From Maniola hyperantus (Eukaryota; Arthropoda; Insecta; Lepidoptera; Nymphalidae), in assembly GCF_902806685.2 (NCBI RefSeq), contig NC_048542.1, forward strand, positions 2,960,533-3,024,532: a DNA stretch of 64,000 nucleotides, read 5' to 3'. Position numbers and translations under genes: made by a program. This document shows positions 47,204 through 59,200 of the stretch, piece after piece. The notes below the pieces were generated by a model. That model was given only the letters and a program-made list of their open reading frames with translations. It was not told the origin of the DNA and searched no databases. How positions within the stretch are numbered: position 1 is the first letter of the stretch; each line of letters opens with the position of its first letter.

Positions 47204-50200
47204 CTGGAAAAATCAATAAAATTATAATTAAGTTATAGATACCTACTAAGTTTTGGGTGAAATAAAATGGTAAATCATTTATCTTATATCTATAATATAA
47301 CCCATAGTTGTAATCAAAAGTGTCAAATGGCTTGTTTTGGAAAGTATAGATGATATAGAAAAAAAGAAAAGCTTTACAACAATAGCATACCATCGCATGA
47401 ATATTGTTTTGAAGTTGTACCTCGAGATCTGGATATCCTAAATAAAAATCTTTTGAACAGAACTTCCATCTCCGACCAAATCAAAGATAAGGTTATGTGA
47501 TTTTTTTGTGACCAATTAATTTTTATCGACATTATTTACCTCAATATCTAATAAAATTGCTTGACTTTTATAACTTTTTAATTCGTAAACAAGAGTATCA
47601 ATGTGATTATTTTTACCTCAAAACAGATCAGTTAAATTAGCATCAATCACATAATCCATACCTGGTGAATCTTCGTCCAGATCCTCATCAGGGTTATCCT
47701 CTTTACAGCGTTTGATCGAGCAGGTGGCATGGTTTCCGTCTGCCTCACACCGGCACACGTTGCAGTCCTGATTGAAAACGCTCTCTGGTACACACTGGGT
47801 CTTTACTTGCGCCGTTGCTGTTGGACAAATCGAAAATAAAAGCAAGTTTAGACGTGGTGACTATTTTATCACTATCAACATCAGCATATGGATATTTGGT
47901 TGCAATATATCAGTTTATCAAAGAGTCTCAGGATGCCGCTGGATTCAGGACCCTACAAGAGACTTATGCCCAGCAGTGGATGATGATCTATCGGTAGACA
48001 ATGATGATGATATCAGTTTATTAGATGAGATAGGACTGTAGCCTGATCCAACTTTTGGGGTAATTTTTCTGCTTAAATTTTTTTGGCAGTAGGTAGTCGT
48101 CGGAAGATTTCAGGGTGTCCAACAATATAGGTTTAGTCCTACATTTTTGCCTCCAAATCCACAGTAGCAAATCGTTCCAAAAAAAAGTTATAAATGATTC
48201 GCAATATTAAATTATCTACCTCAAGACTGGAGATTTCTGTTCACCGGGCACGCACCTCTAACTTTTCAGAGATATGTGCATTTTAAGCAGTTAAGTATCA
48301 CCTGCTTTAACGGTGAAGGAAAACATAACGAGGAAACCTGCATGTCTGAGAGTTCTGCATAAAGTTCTCAAAGGTGTGTGAAGTCTGCAAGTTCACGCTT
48401 GATGAAATCCTTCTCATTCTGAGTGGAGACCTCGTAGTGGACCGACAATAATGTTGATGAGCAGTTTGACCAGTCCCACAAACTTGTAGAAAGTAGTTGT
48501 AGGTACCTCGTTTTCTCCTCACTGCACCATTCCCATTGCTATTGAGCGCTGCGCAGTCAATCCGTGTGCAGGAGTAGTCTTGGCCCTCGTTGTCGCAGAG
48601 GCACTTGTTGCAGTCCATCCGGAACTCGGTGCCCGGTTGGCACGTTTTCGGCGTCCCCTACTGAACATAGTACGCGTTATATCTGGGTTGTGTTGCTTTT
48701 ATTATACTGGTTAGGAACAGGTTAGGTAACTTTATCATATAGCGTCCCAGAAGTAAACATATTGAAAAATAAATATTGTTGGATATGTATTATTTTTGTT
48801 ACTACACAGCATAATTTTTGTTACTATTAATAATATAAAAAAACCTAATTTTTCTTTAATATTAAAATTGGCTAAAAGATGTAATTATATCAATACCTGC
48901 GCAGTCGCACGAATTTTTCTGTTTACACGTAGATGCTGTAAGGAAAAAAAATATTATTAATTTAATGAGACCAGCAAAATTCAGGATTTTTCTGAAAATT
49001 ATGCAAATAATTAAATATTTATTAAATTATGTTTGAGAAAGATAAAGTTTAGAACACAGTATAAAAACAAAATATACTTTAATAAGGTACGTAAAGTAAA
49101 TACACCATAATCAAAACGAAATAAACAATAATAAAAAATACAATATCAAAAGAGGCAATTAATTAAACGAAGATGTTATAAAATTAAATACTTAAAGGTT
49201 TAATAGATAACCACCCCCTGTGTCCGCCACCAATAAATAAATTACATTTACTTGAAAACGGAAATATAAAAAACACACAGACGCAAACCTCCAGCTGTTA
49301 AAACTCTTTCAATATAAAAGCAGAGACCAAAATTACAACAGCAAAAGAAATCAGACCCAACCACAACCAAACAAGACCCAAATTAGAACAACTGGTACTC
49401 CAAAACAAACCTTTGCCTTTTCCTCTGGCATACAAGCCCTTCGTGTACAAGAAGAACCCGATCCGTCGGAGTTGCAACGGCACAAGTTACAACCCATTTT
49501 AAAAACTTCATCTGGTTTACATTTGCGTTTTGTTTCCTCTAGATTCTGGGACGACGCGAATAACAAAGAAGAAACTATTAATACTGCTAATGAAAAAGAA
49601 CATAAATCAAATACTATACATTAAGATGTTAATCAATCAAAGAACGAAAAATTGTGCAGATCAAAAATAAATAAGTCATCATAATTAATCAAAAAATATC
49701 AACGGGAAGTTCACGAATTAAATATATTCAGATTACTGGCTGATGCCCGCGACTTCGTACGTGTGGATTTATCGTACGTTTGAAAAATCCCGTGAAAACT
49801 CTTTAATCCCTAAGTCACTCTCCTGGTCTTAAAATATATCCATGCAAAAATCACGTCAATCCGTTGCTCCGTTGCGACGTGATTGAAATACAAAACCAAC
49901 AATGAAACACACTTTCGTATTTATAATAAGGGTACTGAAAAAGAAATCAGACCCAACCACAACCAAACAAGTCCCAAATTAGAACAACTGGTACTCCAAA
50001 ACAAACCTTTGCTTTTTCCTCTGGCACACAAGCCCTTCGTGTACAAGAGAAACCCAATCCGTCAGGGTTGCAACGGCACATATTACAATCCATTTCAAAA
50101 ACTTCATCTGGTCTACATTTGCGTTTTAGTTCCTGTAGATTCTGGGACAGTACGAATAACAAAGAAGAAACTATTAATACTGCTAATGAAAAAAAACATG

Positions 50201-53200
50201 ACCCAAATATAAATTAAGATGTGAATCAATCAAAGAACGAAAAATTGTGCAGATTGAAAAAAAATGCTTATGACGTAGGTATAAGCAATCAAAAAATATT
50301 AGCGAGAAAGTTCACGAATTAAATAAATTTTGATTATTTAGATAAATAAATAACAAAGAAGCTGAGAATTAAGCAAAAAAAATATTGAACTTTAATGCAA
50401 CCCAAAATTTCAATGAATATACCTACTTAGTGAAAGTTAAAATTGATGCGCACATGGAAAACCTAAACACGAACACTATTCATTTTCTAAGGACAGAACT
50501 CCAATAAAAGTAAAACTGCCCATGAACATGATGCCTTTTGAATCCTTTAAAAACTGTGTACCTATTATGATTTACAAAGCCCTAATCTTTAAAAAAATGA
50601 TTTAAATCAACACCACCACCTACACCCAGCAAGATCTACCTCAGGTTGTTCTTCGACAATCTCATCGGGTAACTCAGTGATGCAGACTTTTCTGGTGCAA
50701 AAGTAGCTAGTGCCGTCTTCGTTACACCAGCATGTGTTACAATCTTTGATGAACATGCGGTTAGCGGTACATACCACGCCTTTCTCGTTTGGAGCTGATC
50801 TTATAACCTAGAAGGTAGAAGACGATAACTAGATGAAATAGTGATCACTAAAAACTTGAAAGAATGAAATAATAAATGAAACAGTGGAACATCAAAAGAA
50901 TGTGCTATCACATAGTACTTAAGTAAGAAACAATAAGCATAAAAATATCAAAATAAGTAAAAAACTATTTTGTATCAGAATATTTATTAAAAAGATCTCA
51001 GTCATCTTATTATTCAATCCATTCTTCGTTAAGTTTAAGGCACGATCGGTTGTAGGTCCTGTAAAAAAAGAAAGACAATATTCATCAGAGGATCTCGACG
51101 AAATAATTAATAGATGAGCTAATTAACTGATAATTTACAACGTACAAAGAATGTTTTATCCCAAAAAAAAATTCCTAAATTGTTGCAAACATAGGGCTAA
51201 AATAAAGTTGTAGGTAATAAGAAATAATGATTACATTATAATAATTATAAATTATCAATTTAAAAATTTGAATTTTTTTATTAGAAAACAATTTGTTAGT
51301 TACTTAACTGAAGTCAATAAAACCTAAATAAGCTAGATAGTATAAAATAATAATATGTAACAAGGTGTGGAGTAAGGCGACGGCACTCGTAACACGAGCT
51401 ATCTTAGCACGAGCGTCTAAGCACTCATTTGGCAGGATCACATGTTAAAAGTAAAAAATAAGAATTACCCTGAACTCGTGGAAAATTTCGACGTCCTTAG
51501 GCAACGGGCACGGTTTGTTGGTGCAAGAGAAATCCATTCCATCTGCACTGCAATGGCACGTATTACAGCCGATATAAAAGGTACCACGAGGTTTGCATAC
51601 CGAATGGCGTTCTATGTGATCTGCCCCCTGAAAGTTGTTGGGTATGCAAAATATAAATCTTTTAGACAAAATGTTTCCTTCGGGATCAAAAATACAGGTA
51701 ACATGTTTCTTAGGAAACCATTTGAGGCATCTAAAGCGTAATTTGACTTTGCTCAGACTTAAGTTTCAGTTAAAACGAGACAGATTTATGTCAGCTATAT
51801 AACAATCTCGTTTTAACAGTATCTTATGTCTGAGCAAAGTCAAAGTGCTTTCTATAACACTTTACTTTATTGAGCCATCAATGATAGTTTATCATCTTAA
51901 ATAGATTTGTTTGATAAAATTATTTAAAGCTGTCTGTTAGTAGTTTTGTGCAAGAATATTTTAAGCATAAAGAGAATAAAACATAGTCATCATTGATTTG
52001 AAGGCTTTGCTTAAAGCCCGATGTTTCGAATCTATTGACTGATATGAGATTCAGAGAGCTGCTTTCTAGGGATGTAAAACTACTAACAGCGAATTTTAGT
52101 CCAGCACAATACATTAATCAACCTAAAAGTTATGTAGCTTCTCAGTTTAACTAAGTTTCTGAACTTACCTCGCTCTCCATAAAAACTTCGACATCATCAT
52201 TCACATCTCGCTCCATACATTCATAGTTAGTGCACGTATAGCTCTGTCCGTCTGATGCACATTCACAATCGTTACAGTAAACTTTGAATGCTGCATTCGG
52301 TTTACATATGGCTGCTCTTCTTATTACTCTGCGGCCATGCGTGCTGAAGATTTGGTTCTATAATAATAAAAGAAAGATTATTAGTAATAAGAGGTGCATT
52401 GCAATCTTTAAGTAGCTAGCTTGTAGTTAATGCATTACAATCATAATTCAATTCATGAAGGATGCATTGCCATCATTGTGTCACTCGTGGTTGATGCATT
52501 TCAATAATTATTTAACTTAAAGTTGCTTTACAACGAATTATGATCAACGAAACTTGTAGTTGAGGCATTGTTTTCAAACTGTGACTCGTGATCGATGCAT
52601 TGAAATCATTATCGTAGTGATTTAATTCTATTTGATCATTATTTAAGTTGAAGTTTATGCATTACGGATTATCATCAAAGAAACTTGTGCTTCATACATT
52701 CTTTTCGATAATACCCACAGTTTTACGATTTATATAAAACTGTGATAATACCTATGTGAGTCGTGATCGACGCATTGATATCATTATTTAAATTGAAGTT
52801 GATGCATAGCAATCATAAAAAACTTATGAACGTGATTGAAGCCATCATATAAATCAAAAAAGCTAAAACAATACACTTACCTCGATAGTATCACTTGGTT
52901 TATTTTTTGTGCTTCCTTTTACCATAGTGCTCGTGTAGCCACAAAATGATCATCTAACTGTGTGATTGTAAGTAAAGTAGTTCCAGACTAATTAAGTGTG
53001 ATAATTGTTTCACATGATGCATGATCAATGATTTTTTAACTAAATACAACAAATATATTTTAATCTACCACACCAAGGGTAAGATCTATAGAGCTTAGAA
53101 TTAAGTAAAAACGAGACAGAGCTATATCTCTCACATAAATCTGTCTCGTTTTAACTCTAACATTGAGTCTGAGCAAAGTCAAAGTGCGCTCTATAGATCT

Positions 53201-56200
53201 CGGCCTAAGGCTGAGAATTGAGATTCATAAAGCGTACCTACTTTGACTTTTGCTTTGCTCAGATTCAAGCTTCATTTAAAACAAGACAGATTTATGCCAG
53301 CGATATAATGCTGTCTCGTTTTAACAGTCTGAGCAAAGTCAAAGTACTCTCTATAGCTCTCAGCCTAAAAGCTGCTAAAAGTAAGGACGCATTTATTCTG
53401 ATAGAGGGTTAGGGCTATGTTTATAATTATTATTAAGAATGATAGGTTTTTGTGATATGTATAACCACCACAGAGTTTCAGATTAGATAGTTACTTGATA
53501 GCTACTTTGACACAGTAAATAACGGTGAGTAACCACGGAATATTATTTAAAATGTGCAATTTAACTTTTACTAACTAGAACCAAAAATGTTTTTTTTTAA
53601 TTTTGTTACTAGAGACAGGCTCGATCTTTGAAGAGATTTCATGGAGATTTCTCGATTGATTGAAAAAAAAGCTGTGCAATTTCAAATGTAAGAAAATAAA
53701 TGATTAAACTTTTAAAATGTAAATACCTAACGATAAACATAATTAGTGTGCACCATATTAAAAGAAAAAATGTTACACTATTATTGTTAATATTGTTGAA
53801 AATGAAATTATTATTAACTTACGTTTTGCGGTTGAGCTTGTTCTGAACTACTGTGACCATCAATCGGCTTAAAGTTTGTTACTGAAAAAAAATTTTTTTC
53901 TTTAAGGAATTAATTATTCACTGACATGCAAGGTGTCAATATTTGTTAAACTATTAACTAGGTGGCGGTGCCATACTTTACATCGCGCTATTGAGTCGAA
54001 GTGTTTCGTATGTGTGTAGATATAATCTGTGAGACGTGTGAAATTTACCAACGGCTCAGAATACGATGGTCTAAGATTCAGTATTAGAAATATATACCCT
54101 CATCTGTTAATTAATCGAATTTGATATCAAATAAAAGATTATTTTGTTCCCGATCCAACCGTATTGTTGCTTTATCAGAAAAGCAAAAACATAAAAATTA
54201 CATCTTAAATCTAGACAACCAATACATTCAAAAAACTCATTCAAAAATCAAATCTTTTTGATTGTATATCAAATATTTGAAAAGAGCAAACCGCCGAGTT
54301 TCTTGCTAGTTTTTCTCAGTAGGGAAGGAATTGCAAACCAGTGGAAGATGCATTTGACGATTCAAAAGTACCTATTTGTACATGTTTATTTAAATTAAAA
54401 AAAATATCCATCCATACTAATATTATAAATGCGAAAGTGTGCCTATCTGTCTATGTGTCTGCTAGCTTTTCATGGTCCAAAAGTTTAACCGATTTTGATG
54501 AAATTTGGTACCGAGTTAGCTTACATCCCGGGAAGGACATTTTATCCCGGAAAATCAAAGAGTTCCCACGGGATTCTTGAAGGCCCATAAGTTTAACTGA
54601 TTAGTTTGAAATTTGGTGCAGAGGTAACTTGCATCCCGGGAATTTACATAGGCACCTTTTTATCCCGGAAAATCAAAGAGTTCTCACGGATTTTTTATAA
54701 GCCTAAATCCACGCTGGCTGGCCCTCATCTAAATCTATATAAAGTTTACCGATAGCTATATTGCATCCCATCCTAGTGCAGGCCGCATTGCCGCTGTCGC
54801 ACCAGCAGTCGTTGCAGTCGTTCATCCACCTCGACCCCGGGGCACAACTTCTCTCTGGCTCTGCAATCATCTAGTTGTATATAAAGCTTACCGATAGCTA
54901 TATTCCATCCCATCCTAGTGCACGCTGCATAGCCGCTGTCGCACCAGCAGTCGTTGCAGTCGTTCATCCACCTCGACCCCGGGGCACAACTTCTCTCTGG
55001 CTCTGCAATCATCTAGTTGTATATAAAGCTTACCGATAGCTATATTGCATCCCATCCTAGTGCAGGCCGCATTGCCGCTGTCGCACCAGCAGTCGTTGCA
55101 GTCGTTCATCCACCTCGACCCCGGGGCACAACTTCTCTCTGGCTCTGCAATCATCTAGTTGTATATAAAGCTTACCGATAGCTATATTGCATCCCATCCT
55201 AGTGCAGGCCGCATTGCCGCTGTCGCACCAGCAGTCGTTGCAGTCGTTCATCCACCTCGACCCCGGGGCACAACTTCTCTCTGGCTCTGCAATCATCTAG
55301 TTGTATATAAAGCTTACCGATAGCTATATTGCATCCCATCCTAGTGCAGGCCGCATTGCCGCTGTCGCACCAGCAGTCGTTGCAGTCGTTCATCCACCTC
55401 GACCCCGGGGCACAACTTCTCTCTGGCTCTGCAATCATCTAGTTGTATATAAAGCTTACCGATAGCTATATTGCATCCCATCCTAGTGCAGGCCGCATTG
55501 CCGCTGTCGCACCAGCAGTCGTTGCAGTCGTTCATCCACCTCGACCCCGGGGCACAACTTCTCTCTGGCTCTGCAATCATCTAGTTGTATATAAAGCTTA
55601 CCGATAGCTATATTGCATCCCATCCTAGTGCAGGCCGCATTGCCGCTGTCGCACCAGCAGTCGTTGCAGTCGTTCATCCACCTCGACCCCGGGGCACAAC
55701 TTCTCTCTGGCTCTGGAATCAAAGGAGCAGCTGTGTTTATTCAATTGTTCTCCAAATGCAACATATTCGAATAACAATAATAAGTAATATGTTTGACCGG
55801 ATTTCTTAATTAGTATTTTCAACTTTCAAAGTAAGATTAATTGGAGTATCATATGAAAGGGCTTTATTTGTACATTCTAAAACAGATTTTATTTATTTTT
55901 ATGCATTATAGTTTTTGATTTAAAAAGTGCAAAATGTCGAAAAATTTAAAATACGACTGCAGTCCGGAACCATCGGTGCGCGAGTCTGACTCGCACTTGG
56001 CTAGTTATATCCATTAAAAGTTACCCCTTGACTGCGATCTTACCTGGTACTAAGATGTGTAACGCAGTCTAAGATGTGAGTGGGCTAACTTGGAAGAGGT
56101 AAGTATGACAGTTTTTGTTAAACCCATTCCTTTTATTTATCGTTTTCTACACGTCAGCTTTTTCTAACGCAGCGGCACCGGCGTTGCCACTAGGTCGGTA

Positions 56201-59200
56201 ACTAGCCACAGCCGAATCCTCCCACAAAAAATATTTATTTATTTTCTTACCTTCCTCCCGTTCCGCGCAAGCCATTTCCGTGCAGGCCGGTAACCCATCT
56301 TCAGTGCAGAAGCACTCATTACACCTTGACTTCCACCGTGAGCCCGGCAAACAATCTTTTTTTTTACCCGTCCATGGTGACTGCGTAGTGTCTAGAAAAA
56401 AGATCGTAAATTTTCTATTGAAAAACTATTAAGTAAGTAATGTAGGTAGGTACATCGACATTTAGAAGGAGTCATTAAAACCGACAAAACGTCATATAAG
56501 TAGGTATGAGTGACAGATAAAACGCTCTACACAGCCGAAATACATTACTTTCTGCCGCGTACTGTACTATAATATCATCCTGGATGAATGATTATATCAT
56601 CCTACAAATCTAACAACTAACTATCAAGAAGAGTACAATAGTACAATACTACCACCTTTGAATAAGTAAATGATTAGAATTTGACTTTGACATTTCAACG
56701 AGGCTGTTAGAATTTGAGCGTCAAAAAACTGCGTACGGGCGACACCGAGATCTAAGGCTGAGATCTATTGAGCGCACTTTGACTTTGCTCAGACTTGAGA
56801 TTGAGTTAAATCGAGACAGATTTATGTAAGAGCTATATAGTTCAGTCTCGTTTTAACTCTGTCTTAAGTCTAAGCTAAAATTCAGAGTGCGCTCTATAGA
56901 TCTCACTCTAAGTATAGAGCGTTCTTTGACTTAACTCAGACTTAAGATAGAGTTAAAACGAGACAGAATCATATTTTCACCTCTGTCTCGTTTTAACAGC
57001 GTGCTAAGTCTGAGCAAAGTCAAAGTACGCTCTATAATATCCACCTAAGAATTTGTGAACAGAAAAATCAAATACCTTCATGGGTAGATCCGGGACTTTA
57101 ACTAATCATCATCATCGTCAATCGATAGACGTTCACTACTAGACATAGGTTTCGTGGGTCTCTTGTAGGGACTTCCACACGCCACATTCTTGCGCCTAGT
57201 GGAGGGTGTTCTAACGCTGCGTTTAACAGTGCGAGGTCGCCATTCTAGCTACTTGGGAGTACATCTATCGGACCTCATATCCCTAACCTAAATAAGCTAG
57301 GCATTTAGTGGCTCAACAGCAGGTGTCAAGAAAACTTTTAGTGAGAGGGTGTTAGATCACACTTACTTGGCGCTGGCAGAGCTGGTAAATCTGGTAATGC
57401 TGGTAATTCTCTTAGAGCTAGTAGATCTCTTAGAGATTGTAACTCTCTTAGAGCTGGTGATTCGGGTCGAGCTGGTAAATCTGGTCGAGCTGATGAATCT
57501 CTTAGAGCTGGTAATTCTGGCCCAGCTGGTAAATCTGGTGTAGCTGTTAAATTTCTTAGAGCTGGTAACTCTGGCAGAGGTGATAAATCTGGTCTAGCTG
57601 GTAACTCTCCTCCAACTGGTGATTCTGAACTAGCTGGTAAATCTGGTAGTGCTGGTAAATCTGATGTAGTTGGTAAAAGTGGTAATCCTGACAAGCATCC
57701 GATCAGAGTACAGGCGGTTCGACCGTTCTCACCGCAGGAGCAGGTGTTGCAGTCCACCTTGAAAGATGTCCTCGGCTTACACCTGATGGGCTCTCCTGCA
57801 AGTTTGAAAAAAGCGGTAACAGCCTATGTACCGTACCATACCGTAGTTCACGATAGTTAGGGAAGTTCTAACAAAACGTCGAGGCGTCAACGTCACTGGC
57901 AGGCGTCATTAGCTAGTACATTTGACGCAGGTAGCCCTAAAGTAGCCCTATTTTTCTTTGATAAATCAAAGAAAAATACTTTACCACAACCTAATATTTG
58001 ACAAAACATCGTTGATTCAGGATCAAACCGAGAGTTCCCTCACTCTAGTTCACTCTGGTCTCTGACCGACTTTGGACATGACAGTTGACACATAGAGCTA
58101 AAATGACAATTGAGTTCTCAAAATGTATGCGTTATAAGTACCGCAAATTGCTATTGCGCTGGAACCATGTATCATTAACATCGAGTTGACGTCATTTTGA
58201 CTTCATTTGACGTAGGTATATTTAACTAAAAATATACTATCAGCTCGAAACTTCAGTCTAGCGCTGACGTCACTAAAATGGCAGCCACGCGCATTAGCAA
58301 TTTGGGGGAATTATAGAAGTGAACAGTAGATTACCATAATCATTTTTCGAGCAAACTTCCACCCTGGTGCATTCTGCATGGCCATCTTCAGAACACCTGC
58401 ATTTGTGACATTTGCTCTCCCACTCGCTCCCGGCTAAGCACTCCGCCCAGCCCTCTTTTTTTCTCTCTCTAACAATACTGGTAGATTCTGTTGAATTTGG
58501 AACTGAAAAGTTGAAAGAAACAATAATAGTTAATCGTTTTTCTTTGAGAACATTATGGAAAACGCTCAGGTATGATCTGGACAAAGATCTTTGTCAGCCC
58601 TAGCACAGACTACAGTCTATTTGGGCTGCAAATTGCAAACACCAGTCTCAGTTTTTATCTAGTGCTTTGGTCTAAAAGTGTGGTGTAAAATGTTCACTGT
58701 TCAATAAGTCGAAATAAAATTAAAATAAAAAATGCAGGTTTCCTCATGATGTTTTCCTTCATCGTTAAAGCAAGTGTTAATTACACTGGGTTACGCCGGC
58801 GCGTATTGGCTGCTCTATTCTCCTGAGAGGAGATCATGATGATGATTTTTTTTCGAAACTAGAGGTGTCACAATAGTACATTACTGCACGAGACCGGTAA
58901 GTAAGCGTTTTCTGGTCGAGTGTGAGTGACGGCCGAGCTGTGGCGAGGACGTCTATAACACGAGGCCAGAATGACACTCCCGTCGAGGCATGTATAATGC
59001 TTTTCTAAAAAGAAAATAGCATTTGCCATAAGGTAAGTAGGTTCACTCACCCAATAAAGTAAATAAATGTGACTCTTAATTTTTTCTTCCCATCGAGTCA
59101 CACCCAGCCCAGAGTAACAGTGTGACTCGTTGGGAACTATAATGGATGAAAAGGTTGCAAAGTCTACCTAGCAACAGTGTTATTCAATGGGATAAAAATT

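Noticed and set aside
47420..47440. A 17-bp microexon between the last two P1 exons
   Set aside because: Its length would break the phase-1 junction between the flanking exons.
54750..55712. CRISPR-like or satellite array
   Set aside because: The units are coding, carry splice sites and sit in a eukaryotic gene; there are no unique spacers.
57349..57543. + strand Leu/Val-rich frame that looks like membrane segments
   Set aside because: It is the complement of the Leu/Pro repeat tail in a P1 exon.
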